Below, one piece after another: positions 34,412-43,690 of a stretch of 64,000 nt of DNA. The DNA lies in contig JAJDBM010000036.1 in the NCBI GenBank assembly GCA_029261355.1, forward strand, positions 159,527 through 223,526, read 5' to 3'. This DNA comes from Nitrospirales bacterium (GTDB lineage Bacteria; Nitrospirota; Nitrospiria; Nitrospirales; UBA8639). A program made the translations under genes and the position numbers. Under the pieces are notes generated by a model, which was not told the DNA's origin, made no database searches, and saw only the letters and a program-made list of their open reading frames with translations. Position 1 is the stretch's first letter. Every line of letters begins with the position of its first letter.

Positions 34412-35695
34412 TCATCGCCCATCGACTACAGGTATTGGATTGGGCGTTATTGATATATTGCCACCCTCGCTTCCAATGCCATGAAGTCGAAGAGTGACAC
34501 AGAGCAACCCAAGAAAAAGACAATACACATAGACCACTGAACCAATAAACATATCGTCGAGTAAATTTCTCACCATTAAGCCTGTAGTCGCAAGAAGCAT
34601 CGCCAACGCTATTTTCCCGACGTACAAATGAGGGGAAAATTGAATTGCTCGAAAAGACTTCACCACAACCATCCAGAAAATCCAGACAAATAACAACAGT
34701 CCAGGAATTCCAAGTTGAATCGCCCTTGCAAGAAACATATTGTGAATATGTGTATGGAATCCAGGCCCTAAATTGGGATAGGCCATGTTGAAACTATGCT
34801 TTCCATAACCTATTCCAGTGAACCCAATAACAGGTTCTTCTACTATACGTGTAATCGCAAACCACCATGTATTCAGTCGTAATTGCAACGTTGCAGGACT
34901 TGTTACTTGAGAATCATTCACAGTAGACAACTTGTCTATGCCAAAAAACAAGAGTACACCAACCAAAGAAACCATGACGATAAATGACCGAAATCGCCAA
35001 GAAGGCTTTAAGGTAAGAAGGCCAAACACCATGAGCTCAGTACTAATCGCCAACCAGGTGGCTCTTGTGTGGACCAAAAACACAGCACCTAGAATCGCCG
35101 TACCTATGGCAAAATACACCACCCTCCTCGTCCGAGTAGACTCGGCACAAATGCCAAGAAAAACTAGCGGTAACCCTATGACCAAAAATGTCCCCAACCA
35201 CTGGCTACTACCAGTCAAGGCACCCGCACGACTAACCGCGCGTAAGGACAAGTCCAATACATGGCCACCATTCCAAAAGTAGAAGGCCACCTCAATAAGA
35301 CTCATGGTGCCTAAGCCAAGTGAACTCGCAAAAAGTACCGAGCGGACTTGACTTTCTGTGGTGATGGCATTCACAGCAAACCAAAAAATGAGAAACCTTG
35401 GTAAAGCTTTTCGCCATTCATTGAAACTATAATCAGGATCAATAGCAAAAAAACTCGAGAGAAAGATCCATACAAGAAAAAGGAAAAGCGGCCAATCCAA
35501 AAAAGTTGAATGCCAACAACAATGTCGAGAATAGAGTCGTTCTGCAACCCAGATGACCACTAAGCCGACAAAAACGTACTCAGCAACATGATTTAGGCGC
35601 ACAAAGAAAAATGTAGAACCCAAGAACATGAGCCCATACACATATATGGATCCCATTGAGGGAACAGACATCATATGAACGAGGCGATTCAACAA
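34412..35695 (-). CDS. O-antigen ligase/polymerase-like membrane protein (Wzy/WaaL family)
   Basis: 427 aa with about ten or more hydrophobic segments spread over the length. A larger soluble stretch (about 285-325, VIGFTGIGYGKHSFNMAYPNLGPGFHTHIHNMFL, abbreviated) carries the H and R/G pattern (GYGKHSF ... HTHIHNMFL) of the periplasmic loop of the Wzy_C/O-antigen ligase family. It would polymerise repeat units or join them to an acceptor at the periplasmic face of the inner membrane. Polymerase and ligase cannot be separated by eye. The first start codon is TTG at 35695; ATG at 35674 is an alternative. The next protein in the same direction is a GT4. Confidence 0.75.
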   Translation of the reverse strand: MLNRLVHMMSVPSMGSIYVYGLMFLGSTFFFVRLNHVAEYVFVGLVVIWVAERLYSRHCCWHSTFLDWPLFLFLVWIFLSSFFAIDPDYSFNEWRKALPRFLIFWFAVNAITTESQVRSVLFASSLGLGTMSLIEVAFYFWNGGHVLDLSLRAVSRAGALTGSSQWLGTFLVIGLPLVFLGICAESTRTRRVVYFAIGTAILGAVFLVHTRATWLAISTELMVFGLLTLKPSWRFRSFIVMVSLVGVLLFFGIDKLSTVNDSQVTSPATLQLRLNTWWFAITRIVEEPVIGFTGIGYGKHSFNMAYPNLGPGFHTHIHNMFLARAIQLGIPGLLLFVWIFWMVVVKSFRAIQFSPHLYVGKIALAMLLATTGLMVRNLLDDMFIGSVVYVYCLFLGLLCVTLRLHGIGSEGGNISITPNPIPVVDGR

Positions 35696-35747
35696 GAAGA
35701 TTTCGGTGAGAACAACATTAAGGAAATACTATGCGAGTGGCAGATTT

Positions 35748-36713
35748 CTACAACCCCTTCGCCACCAGATCATGGAGATGGATCATCCCGACAACTTTGT
35801 CGGAACGATTAAGAACGGGAAGGACTGAGATGGGTCGCTCTCGTCGTTCCATCAGCTCTAATGCCTGAATGGCCATTTCATCGTCATAGATTGATGCAGG
35901 TTTTTCGTTCATGATTTCTTGAACCGTCAGCGCAAAAAGATCGCGGCCACTTTCCAACACTCGGCGAATATCAAAGTCCGTGACAAAGCCACGTAATTGA
36001 TTCTGCTCATCAACAACAGATACGGCCCCTGTATGCTTGCTCGTAATTTCACACAGCATGGACTTGACATCGCTATCAACAGAGATCACGGAGTTGGCGT
36101 CCCCTGAACGCATCATATCGCCAACCGTGAACAAGAGACGTTTCCCAAGTTGCCCGCCTGGATGATACAGGGCAAAGTCCGTTGGTTGAAAATTTCGCAA
36201 TATCATCAATGTCATGGCGATTGCATCGCCCAGAACTAAAGCTGCCGTTGTACTGCAAGTGGGAGCCATGTTGAGAGGACAGGCCTCTTCAATAACCGGA
36301 GTATTCAGAACGAGATCGGATGCCCGAGCCATGGTCGAGTCAGTCTTGGCCGTAATCGAAATAATGCGTGCACCCAACCGTCGAATAAAAGGAAGAATCG
36401 TGAGCAACTCCTCACTTTCACCAGACTTGCCTACAGCCATGACAATATCGTCTTTCGTAACAATACCAATGTCCCCATGCATGCCTTCGGCCGCATGAAG
36501 GAAGAGAGAGGGCGTCCCGGTCGACACGAAGGTCGCAGCTATTTTTTGTGCGATGAGGCCAGACTTGCCAACCCCCGTGAGAATCACACGGCCGGAACAA
36601 GTTGCAAGAAGGCGAACAGCTTCTTCATACGATGGACCAACAGCTTCAGATAGTTGAGCGATTGTCTTACCTTCAAGATCAATAACTCGTCGTAATTCTT
36701 TTATAATATCCAC
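35748..36713 (-). CDS. kpsF: KpsF/GutQ-type arabinose-5-phosphate isomerase with CBS pair
   Basis: 321 aa, normal length. The SIS domain (about 30-170) has RVILTGVGKSGLIAQKIAATF, LFLHAAEGMHGDIG and VGKSGESEE. The CBS pair follows (about 200-321) with TDFDIRR at 245-251. The enzyme interconverts ribulose-5-phosphate and arabinose-5-phosphate, the first step to Kdo. No other Kdo genes are in view, so it may serve lipid A core or capsule Kdo made elsewhere. It is the first gene of the leftward series and is divergent from the gene at 37047. Cytosolic. Confidence 0.9.
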   Translation of the reverse strand: MDIIKELRRVIDLEGKTIAQLSEAVGPSYEEAVRLLATCSGRVILTGVGKSGLIAQKIAATFVSTGTPSLFLHAAEGMHGDIGIVTKDDIVMAVGKSGESEELLTILPFIRRLGARIISITAKTDSTMARASDLVLNTPVIEEACPLNMAPTCSTTAALVLGDAIAMTLMILRNFQPTDFALYHPGGQLGKRLLFTVGDMMRSGDANSVISVDSDVKSMLCEITSKHTGAVSVVDEQNQLRGFVTDFDIRRVLESGRDLFALTVQEIMNEKPASIYDDEMAIQALELMERRERPISVLPVLNRSDKVVGMIHLHDLVAKGL

Positions 36714-37046
36714 AGATCCGATTCTTTCTCACATTAAAAGATTAAAGAAAAATTTGACAAATAGGTGGTAGCAACGTGAATCTATAGCAGGATCAAGAAT
36801 TGCCTGATGCCACATGGGCATAGCCATGCTGACAACTCCCTAATATGAGGAAACACGCACAAAGGGTAGACTCAAAAAGAAGTAATAAAGTCGTACAGAT
36901 TATGAGACACAGATATTCTCGTAACCATAGGTAATCAATACACAAATTCCTTAGTTTGGTCAAGCCAATACACATGAAGTAGTGGTCATTCCAGACTCAC
37001 AAGAGGCGGTGACCTGATCAATAATACTGCCACAAACCTCTTCTAT
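36714..37046. other. Divergent promoter region upstream of the kpsF gene, 333 bases
   Basis: Separates the kpsF-like gene (leftward) from the SAM-binding-like gene (rightward). TTGACA occurs rightward at 36753 but without a good -10 at 17 bases. Leftward, TTGACC with TATTGA 17 bases downstream (near 36935-36963) is a weak candidate. I see no RNA gene or palindrome that stands out. Confidence 0.35.
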
Positions 37047-37745
37047 ATGACACACAGCTCTCCCCCACTCCACAAATCAACTCGACAAGCCATCTCACAG
37101 ATTTTCAAAAATTTAGACTATGCCACTCTTGCCTCAATTTATTGCGATGAGGGAGGGGAAGAATTTTGGAACGCCCATCGAGGGCCATCTGAACGTCTAG
37201 GGAAAAAGCTTGCCAGACAGGTAAAGACCCGACTCTCCCCTCAAGGAAAGAGTCTGTATGTTGGAGCCGGAGTTGCGGAAATTCCAGTTTTGATCATGGA
37301 AATGGTTGAACTCAATAGACACATCGAGGCCTATAATCTTCGCACAGAAGAAGCTGAGCTTTTGAATCAAACATGTAAAGAACATGATTTATACATTCAC
37401 CCAGCCGACGCACAAGAAGCGACCGGAACATTTGATCATATTTGGATCGTCAGTGTACTCAATGATCCTGAACGATTCCCCGAACTCTCTGCGCTCTCCT
37501 ACGGAAGGGCGAATCCCGCGGCATTTGATGTCACGCAATTCCAACAAGAACGAGAAACAGTTTTTACGCTCACCGATCATTGCCTCAAAAAATTGAGCCT
37601 ACCAGGACAGGTAACGACATCTGTTGAAGAAATCCCCTGGATATCCGCATGGTGTGAATACCAGAACCTGTCATATTCCATCGGAGACGAGGATTATCCA
37701 ACAGCCATCGTCAAAGATCCAATCTGCTTTATCCACGTTGGTTAG
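37047..37745 (+). CDS. SAM-binding-like protein of unknown function
   Basis: 232 aa, no signal peptide. A Rossmann-like motif LYVGAGVAEIPVLIMEMV (about 69-86) is followed by an acidic helix (HIEAYNLRTEEAELL) and FDHIWIVSVLNDPERFPEL, roughly the layout of a class I methyltransferase or nicotianamine-synthase-like fold. The usual GxGxG is reduced to GAGVAE, and I do not recognise a family. It is followed after 60 bases by a frameshifted oxidoreductase gene, with which it probably forms an operon. No function is assigned. Confidence 0.5.
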   Translation: MTHSSPPLHKSTRQAISQIFKNLDYATLASIYCDEGGEEFWNAHRGPSERLGKKLARQVKTRLSPQGKSLYVGAGVAEIPVLIMEMVELNRHIEAYNLRTEEAELLNQTCKEHDLYIHPADAQEATGTFDHIWIVSVLNDPERFPELSALSYGRANPAAFDVTQFQQERETVFTLTDHCLKKLSLPGQVTTSVEEIPWISAWCEYQNLSYSIGDEDYPTAIVKDPICFIHVG

Positions 37746-37805
37746 AACAAATACCTCAAATTCAATCAGTCAGCTCTCAACAATTCTGAAACAAGACAGA
37801 CAACA

Positions 37806-38770
37806 ATGAAGGTAGGACTAATAGGACTCGGCCATCATGGCGAACGATATGCCAAACATCTGCTTGCCCCACAAGCACCAGCTCAACTCGTGGCCACCTG
37901 TCGCCGTGACCCAGCAAAAGGACAGGTATTTGCGCAGGAACACCAGACTCGCTTTCATCAAGACTACCACTCCTTAATCCACGACCCTGAAGTGGAAGCC
38001 ATCATTATCGTTACACCTCCCTCCATGACATGCCAAATAGCCGTCGAAGCCATTCAGCAGAAAAAGCCAGTATTAATTGAAAAACCTCTTGCGGTTTCAG
38101 CGGCAGACGCGCGCTACATCGTCGAATGTGCGGCTCAAGCAAACGTCCCTATTATGACAGCACAGACTCTCCGATATGAGGCCACCATTGCCGCATTAAA
38201 AGAACGAGCACACGAGGTCGGAAAGTGTCACTACCTCTCATTAACCGCAGACTAGAACCTCGGCCACATTCACAGGAAGAAATCAACGCATGGAATGGAC
38301 GGGGAGCCTTACTGGAAATAGGTATTCATCTCTTAGATCTGGCGAGATTTCTTACTGGAGAAGAGATTGATGGAGTCCACTGTGAGAGGCCTCACATGGA
38401 CACTGCGGGACCTGAAGATCAGGTGTGGGGAAGACTCACCACCCAATCTGGCATTCCCTGTCTTCTTGATATTTCTCGAGTGAGTCACTCACGAATGACC
38501 AAGGTCGAACTGATTGGGGAAACTGGACAATTGAGTGCAAATTACTCAACGTCCACACTCAGCTTACAGAGAGAAAAACATCCACCAGAAGAGCAGACTC
38601 TCTTACCGACACCGACCATTCATTCTGTCCTGAAGGGTTTTGTTCACTCGCTCAAGACAGGGAACCCAATGCCGATCACCGGAGAAGATGGATTACGTGC
38701 GGTAGAAATAGCCGAAGCATGCTATGAGTCACTAGCCACACAGCACCCGGTCAGACTCCCACATGTATAA
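37806..38770 (+). pseudogene. Gfo/Idh/MocA-family oxidoreductase gene with a frameshift
   Basis: Two overlapping reading frames (37806-38255 and from 38225 to 38770) together give one oxidoreductase of about 320 aa. The first carries VGLIGLGHHGERYAKHL (Rossmann start) and VLIEKPLAVSAADA (the EKP motif). The second continues with WNGRGALLEIGIHLLDLARFLTG and the substrate domain. The shift is to the -1 frame in the overlap, i.e. one base is missing somewhere near 38225-38255; the total span of 965 bases is one short of a multiple of three. No slippery heptamer is visible at the junction, so a true mutation or an assembly error is more likely than programmed shifting. Confidence 0.75.
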
Positions 38771-38775
38771 TGGGA

Positions 38776-39549
38776 CTATCGCGCCACACCAGGCATCTCC
38801 AATCGCCGACGCGCAAACACAGTTGAAAGACTGTCACCTCTTGCTTCCAATTGCTTCCGGGCATCGACAAGAATCTGTTGCACCAGCATCCAATCTTCCT
38901 GTTGAACATTAAACGCTTGAAATTCATTTGCCACGACAGGCTGCTCCCAAGGTGAATGCTGGACCGCATAATCCACCAAGGCTTCCAAGACTTTCATCGT
39001 CAATCCGGTACTGAGAACCTGTCCTTGAAGGTCTCCATCTACCACCCCACGCTTTTCTTGTACAGCTCTCAAGACCCAGTCCCGCATTTCAGGACTGTGA
39101 CCTTTCATCACCGCACTCTGTAGCTGAATTAATGAATGGATGAGTTGGTTCGCTTGCGGATCTTGCTCGGGAGGTAAGACCTTCGCTTCATCAAATGTCG
39201 CCAACAATGCCATCACGGCCCCAATATGACTAGACGTAGCACGTTCGTTTGAAGAAGCGGCCACTGGCAGAGAAGACCATCCTTTAGCATTCTGCTTATC
39301 CCAGAAACCCCTAGGCCTAGGGCTCAAAGTATTCCTATTCCTATTCCTATTCCTATTCCTATTCTTACTCCTCTTAAAAGGCGACACCAACACATGAGAC
39401 CGCTCCGAGAACACCGGTCTCTGGAGAAAGCTCGTACTCCTGATCATTCCCTCAGCATGGGAAAGAGGTGACACGCAGACCGCCCACAGGGCACCGACAC
39501 ACAGGATACAACACACTCGCCACCACATGATTTTCAAGCCAGATTTCAT
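38776..39549 (-). CDS. Secreted protein with Asn-Arg dipeptide repeat, unknown function
   Basis: 257 aa. The first 33 residues form a signal peptide (MWWRVCCILCVGALWAVCVSPLSHAEG, shown in part, with cleavage near SHA-EG). After a basic region comes a repeat of alternating Asn and Arg (about residues 62-72) encoded by a six-base tandem repeat. The rest is helical and hydrophilic with LVDYAVQHSPWEQPVVANEF and a C-terminal KQLEARGDSLSTVFARRRLEMPG. No known domain. Probably periplasmic or external. It lies head to head with the methyltransferase gene at 39826 and tail to tail with the frameshifted oxidoreductase gene. Confidence 0.55.
   Translation of the reverse strand: MKSGLKIMWWRVCCILCVGALWAVCVSPLSHAEGMIRSTSFLQRPVFSERSHVLVSPFKRSKNRNRNRNRNRNTLSPRPRGFWDKQNAKGWSSLPVAASSNERATSSHIGAVMALLATFDEAKVLPPEQDPQANQLIHSLIQLQSAVMKGHSPEMRDWVLRAVQEKRGVVDGDLQGQVLSTGLTMKVLEALVDYAVQHSPWEQPVVANEFQAFNVQQEDWMLVQQILVDARKQLEARGDSLSTVFARRRLEMPGVAR
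39309..39322. repeat. 14-bp perfect palindrome next to the hexanucleotide repeat
   Basis: CCCTAGGCCTAGGG reads the same on both strands. It lies within the coding sequence of the secreted protein, 8 bases from the start of the ATTCCT tract. It could form a hairpin that promotes slippage, or may simply be chance. Confidence 0.6.
39331..39372 (+). repeat. Hexanucleotide tandem repeat (ATTCCT)5 plus two degenerate units
   Basis: Five exact ATTCCT units fill 39331-39360, then ATTCTT and ACTCCT. On the coding strand (minus) each unit reads AGGAAT and encodes Asn-Arg in frame. Being a multiple of three, a change in copy number would alter protein length without shifting the frame. Confidence 0.9.
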
Positions 39550-39825
39550 AAAAAATTACCGTTGCGAGCCTGATATTGCTTCAAGACGTGTAGCACAGCC
39601 TGGTGGAATATTGCCCAGGAGAGGGCAAGACCTGCCTGCTAGCTGTGTCATTTCTGAAACATCCCTTCCAACAACCGTACAACAAAGCCAACAGGAATGC
39701 GAGGTTTCTCATGGGGACCACCTGATGACTCTCAGACAAAAACACGGTACCCATTTTGCGATAGTCATGTCTATTGCGGTTATCGACCCATTCACTGAAT
39801 CACTGAAAGAAAAAGGGAGGCAGTC

Positions 39826-40734
39826 ATGCCCGAACTCACCACCCCCGCACAGAGCCACCCAGCTCCGTCGCTACAACACATACACCAAGGCGCCTTCAAT
39901 GCCGATATCTGGCGAACCGTGGTCACTGAAGATTATACCAGGGTGCTCAGCACCATTAATTGGGACGCGCTGTTTCCCAAAGGTGCCATTCCCACTCAAC
40001 TGCTTGACGTCGGGTGCGGCACGGGAACATTTCCACATATGTTGCGACCTCAGCTCCCACAAGAGACACCCATTTTCTATGATTATCTCGACCCGGCCCA
40101 TTATTGCCTCTCCATGTGCCAACAAGTCCTTCATCCCCCCTATCAAGCCAGGAGAGCATTTCACACAACCATAGAGGATGCCTCGTTGCTCACCTATACC
40201 ACTCGATATGACATTGTCTGGGCTCTGCAATCATTATATGGTATCCATCCGCGCTCATTATCTAAAGCCATCAAGACGATCAATGAGGCCTTAAACCCAC
40301 ATCGCGGGACCGTGTTCATCATGCTCGCGAAACAAGATGCCTTCATCCCGCAAATCTATGAACGGTATACACGCTTATTTAGCACCCACAAATCTCGAAA
40401 CTATATCACCGCCGAACCCATCCTGAGCGCCCTGAGTACTCACTCGATGCCAGCCATTGTGAGGGAAATTGATTGTACGCACATCATCTCCATTCGGGAT
40501 GACTACCGACTCGATCAATACCTCCAACAATGTATTATGGATAGTCAACCACCCGAAGGCTGGCGTAATCACCCACAAATGCGTGACTTCCTCGATAGCT
40601 TCCGCCACGTGGATGTCTATCGCTTCCCTAATCCTGTCTGGTTGATGCTCGGAGCGCCAAGTCAATCAGGCCTCGCCGGTCGACGGCGATTACTGACCTA
40701 TCTGGAGCCCATCTCAAATCAAATGGTGGCGTAA
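39826..40734 (+). CDS. Class I SAM-dependent methyltransferase
   Basis: 302 aa. LLDVGCGTGTFPHMLRP (about 60-76) is the SAM-binding motif I. YDIVWALQSLYGIHPRSLSKAI (about 127-148) is the post-motif region, and ALNPHRGTVFIMLAKQDAF matches motif III. AGGGAGG lies a few bases before the ATG. The C-terminal 120 residues have no motif I recognise. It is not clearly tied to the polysaccharide genes and might act on a small molecule. It ends ahead of two hairpins. Cytosolic. Confidence 0.75.
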   Translation: MPELTTPAQSHPAPSLQHIHQGAFNADIWRTVVTEDYTRVLSTINWDALFPKGAIPTQLLDVGCGTGTFPHMLRPQLPQETPIFYDYLDPAHYCLSMCQQVLHPPYQARRAFHTTIEDASLLTYTTRYDIVWALQSLYGIHPRSLSKAIKTINEALNPHRGTVFIMLAKQDAFIPQIYERYTRLFSTHKSRNYITAEPILSALSTHSMPAIVREIDCTHIISIRDDYRLDQYLQQCIMDSQPPEGWRNHPQMRDFLDSFRHVDVYRFPNPVWLMLGAPSQSGLAGRRRLLTYLEPISNQMVA

Positions 40735-40738
40735 AGTA

Positions 40739-40802
40739 AAAGAAGCATACAGGCGTAAAAGACAACCCGTATGCTTCTTTCAGAACTATTGAACACAATA
40801 GT
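40739..40802. terminator. Two adjacent hairpins after the methyltransferase gene
   Basis: A perfect 12-base stem, AAAGAAGCATAC (40739-40750) with GTATGCTTCTTT (40769-40780) and an 18-base loop, is followed by ACTATTG-AACA-CAATAGT (40785-40802). The first stem ends in TTCTTT and, read leftward, is followed by TACTTTAC. With the gene ends converging here (40734 and 40967), a bidirectional terminator is the likely role. Confidence 0.55.
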
Positions 40803-40966
40803 AAATACTTGAAAGTAGAGTCGTAAAGCTTTTGAAGAAACGAATTGGGTAAGTCGCTTACTCAATAAAGATAGGCAACATAAACTTGAGTGAAAAGTTA
40901 AAATACGCACGACAACCCGCGTAGGGCCCTAGCAACCCAGAGATGGCTAGACAAGACAACACAGGT

Positions 40967-41440
40967 TTAACTTCGAACAAGAACCACCCCCGCCAACACC
41001 ACAGCTAATCCGAGAATCATCGTCATCCGTCCAATCCAGGGTGCGAATCGCACAAGAATACGGTCTCGGCTGGTCCATTCTGTTGATGGTTGCAATTTGA
41101 TCGCCCGTACTTTTGGTCCAATGATTCGATCATGCGAAAGAGAAGTCACAATTAACAAAATGACTAATATGAGTTTTCCAATCACGGAAGATGACCAGGT
41201 AGAAGGAGATGCAAAGTCGATGTGGTTTGAAAGAAGAAATGTTCCAGTGATGAACAGAATGGCAATGGCACCCCACACACATGTTCGAAAACGCCTGGCT
41301 ACTCCGATAAACCATCGTTGCGCTTGAGCCTGGTCCGTGCTGCTTTTCAGCAGTGGGACGGCAACTAATGACAGGAATAACATACCCCCAACCCAAAAGG
41401 TTGCGGCGACCAGATGGAGCCAAGAAAGAACAATATACAT
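40967..41440 (-). CDS. CopD/DUF4149-like small membrane protein
   Basis: 157 aa with four hydrophobic segments (about 5-30, 52-72, 85-104, 133-155). The start IVLSWLHLVAATFWVGGMLFL carries the conserved His-(x)n-W-GG of CopD-like and DUF4149-like inner-membrane proteins. The family is linked to copper handling in some members, but the function of short stand-alone forms is not established. No partner gene such as copC is adjacent. It reads against the exosortase gene, from which a 620-base gap separates it. Confidence 0.65.
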   Translation of the reverse strand: MYIVLSWLHLVAATFWVGGMLFLSLVAVPLLKSSTDQAQAQRWFIGVARRFRTCVWGAIAILFITGTFLLSNHIDFASPSTWSSSVIGKLILVILLIVTSLSHDRIIGPKVRAIKLQPSTEWTSRDRILVRFAPWIGRMTMILGLAVVLAGVVLVRS

Positions 41441-42061
41441 TTGTATTTACATTCTGGTTAAAGGATAGAGCATTTGAACCATATTCATCACAAATTCATG
41501 TCATCATAAACTCAACCTTAAGCTCATCAACTTAAATGAAATACCGCACAATTGGTATTTTCTGTTGAACGACTCTCTCCACCCCCTCGTTCCCCCTCCA
41601 AACAACGGAGACGTCAATCAGCTTCGCACGGGCTTCCACTAATTTTTTGACCATGTGGACCCATCACAGGCCTTGACGTCTGCTTAAGCATTAATAATTG
41701 ATCGTGAACAGTTCTGCCAAGAATAGACCTCCAGGCTAGCATTCCCTTTTAAGAACCCCCTCTTTATCTTAAAGATATCGTTCTCACCACAAGGTTGTTG
41801 ACTCATATCGTTGAATATCTCTGTGGCTGATTTTTCACGGGAAAATGAGAAAGGTCCACAGCCCATACAAACAACCAGAATAATCCACGTAGTATGAATT
41901 AGCTATAATACACTAGATGCGGACGAGTAGGCGTGAAAAAGACTATGATAGAGTTCGCATGACCTATGAATAATGATTACGCCTATTTCTTGATAAAATT
42001 TTAATATCCAGTCTATGCTGAAGAAACATAGAGAAACCTCACGCGAAGGACACCTCATATT
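41441..42061. other. 621-base noncoding region upstream of the exosortase gene
   Basis: Divergent gap between the CopD-like gene (leftward) and the exosortase gene (rightward). A TATAAT stands at 41904-41909, but 17 bases upstream there is only TAATCC, so the promoter would need an activator or another sigma factor. AAGGA near 42045 serves as the Shine-Dalgarno for the GTG start. No sigma-54 (GG-N10-GC) site is clear. No gene or RNA seen. Confidence 0.35.
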
Positions 42062-43690
42062 GTGACACCAACAGCAACCACAGACATAGACAAACAGCCA
42101 ATCCAGCCGTTTCAACTCAGCTGGTTTATCATCGGCACAGTAGCAGTCACCTTCATACTCTCGTACTTATACCAAGACAGCCTCGTATTCTTAGGGAAAA
42201 CCTGGTTCAACGATGAAAATTACGGGCATGGCCTTTTTGTCCCATTTATTGCGATATATTTGGCCTGGCTGAAAAAAGAGAGCTTAGTCGAATGTTACGG
42301 TCGTGGATCATGGCTGGGGCTCCTCGTCACCACCTTGGGAGTGGCGCTTTTGGTCATTGGAAAACTCGGAACCCTATTTATCATTCAACACATCTCTCTC
42401 TGGGTTGTGATCGTTGGGGTCGTCTTAACAGTCGTCGGCATCCGTGGAACAACGATCCTAGCCTTTCCTCTAGGTCTCTTACTCACCACCATTCCACTGC
42501 CTCAATTCCTCTATCAGGGTGTCACCTGGCAACTACGCCTCATCTCTTCCACGCTTGGAGTGGGGTGCCTACAACTTGCAGGAATCACCGCATTTCAAGA
42601 TGGCAATGTGATTGACCTTGGTCCCATTCAGCTACAAGTCGTCGAAGCCTGTAGTGGATTACGCTTTCTGTTCCCCTTACTGACCTTAGCTCTGTTATCT
42701 GCATATTTTTTTCAAGATCGGATGTGGAAACGAATTCTCCTCTTCCTTTCAAGTATACCCATCTCGATCTTTCTCAATGGTTTTCGCATTGGCGTTATCG
42801 GTGTCTTGGTCGAACTATGGGGAAGGGGGGCAGCTGATGGATTTCTTCACCTCTTCGAAGGATGGGTCGTCTTTGTCTTTGGGTTAGGCCTCCTTGGAGC
42901 TGAAATGTGGATACTGAAAAAGATCTGGCCGCTGACAAAGCAAGAAATCCAACAAAAAGAAGCGATCTCCATCGCACCACTCACACAACAATCGACAGCC
43001 GATCACGCGACCTCTTCAAGAAACGACACAACGACACGATTCCCGTGGGCGTTTATCTCGGCCCTAGTCATGATGGTTTCTCTAGGTACGTTCTCCAATT
43101 ACCTTGACGCAAGAGAAGAAATTGTGGCGCCGCGAGAAGCCTTTCTAGACTTTCCTATGACCATTGGCGCATGGCAGGGGAGATCGAGTTCGCTTGATCA
43201 ACAGTTTATCGATATCCTCAGATTTGATGATTACATCTTAGCTGACTATCAAAGCCTCGACAATCCGCAATTCCCTATCAACCTCTATGTCGCCTATTAC
43301 AAATCACAACAATCTGGACAATCCATTCACTCCCCCAAAAGCTGTATTCCCGCAGGAGGCTGGCTGATCACATCGTCTCAAACCATTCCCATCGATGTGT
43401 CAACGCAAACGGAACAGTCATTCAACGTGAATGAAGTCGTGATACAAAAAGAAGAAGCTCGTCAACTCGTGCTCTATTGGTTTCAACAACGACATCGAGT
43501 ACAAACGAATGAATACTTAGTGAAGTTTTTTCTGATGTGGGACTCACTCACTCAAGGAAGAACTGATGGAGCCCTCATTCGTCTGACCACCTCTATTCCT
43601 CCAAATGGAGGTGAAAACACGGCAAGAGAAAAGTTAGTAAAATTTGCCCAATTGCTACAACCAACTCTTGTGCAATATATTCCTCAATGA
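42062..43690 (+). CDS. xrtD: Exosortase fused to EpsI domain (XrtD-type)
   Basis: 542 aa from a GTG start. The N-terminal part (about 20-290) is a polytopic membrane protein with the exosortase catalytic set: Cys197 in VVEACSGLR, Arg242 in LNGFRIGVIG and His263 in FLHLFEGWVV. Residues about 330-542 form the EpsI domain (FPMTIGAWQGRSSSL, HSPKSCIPAGGW). Exosortases cleave PEP-CTERM-type sorting signals at the inner membrane and pass the protein on for attachment. Fusion to EpsI is typical of the XrtD class, whose substrates carry VPLPA-like tails; a matching VPVPSA-type tail is encoded at 55568. The subclass is inferred from that fusion and tail. Confidence 0.85.
   Translation: MTPTATTDIDKQPIQPFQLSWFIIGTVAVTFILSYLYQDSLVFLGKTWFNDENYGHGLFVPFIAIYLAWLKKESLVECYGRGSWLGLLVTTLGVALLVIGKLGTLFIIQHISLWVVIVGVVLTVVGIRGTTILAFPLGLLLTTIPLPQFLYQGVTWQLRLISSTLGVGCLQLAGITAFQDGNVIDLGPIQLQVVEACSGLRFLFPLLTLALLSAYFFQDRMWKRILLFLSSIPISIFLNGFRIGVIGVLVELWGRGAADGFLHLFEGWVVFVFGLGLLGAEMWILKKIWPLTKQEIQQKEAISIAPLTQQSTADHATSSRNDTTTRFPWAFISALVMMVSLGTFSNYLDAREEIVAPREAFLDFPMTIGAWQGRSSSLDQQFIDILRFDDYILADYQSLDNPQFPINLYVAYYKSQQSGQSIHSPKSCIPAGGWLITSSQTIPIDVSTQTEQSFNVNEVVIQKEEARQLVLYWFQQRHRVQTNEYLVKFFLMWDSLTQGRTDGALIRLTTSIPPNGGENTAREKLVKFAQLLQPTLVQYIPQ

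Noticed and set aside
36995..37030. ops/JUMPstart-like GGCGGTGA upstream of the 37047 gene
   Set aside because: Only the first part matches GGCGGTAGCGTG, and it points away from the operon that the NusG-like protein would serve.
38225..38255. Programmed -1 frameshifting in the Gfo/Idh gene
   Set aside because: No X-XXY-YYZ slippery heptamer and no downstream structure seen; a mutation or sequencing error is simpler.
39527..40174. Rightward open frame overlapping the methyltransferase gene
   Set aside because: The methyltransferase frame from 39826 carries clear SAM motifs; this one has low-complexity Pro/Ser-rich content and no family features.
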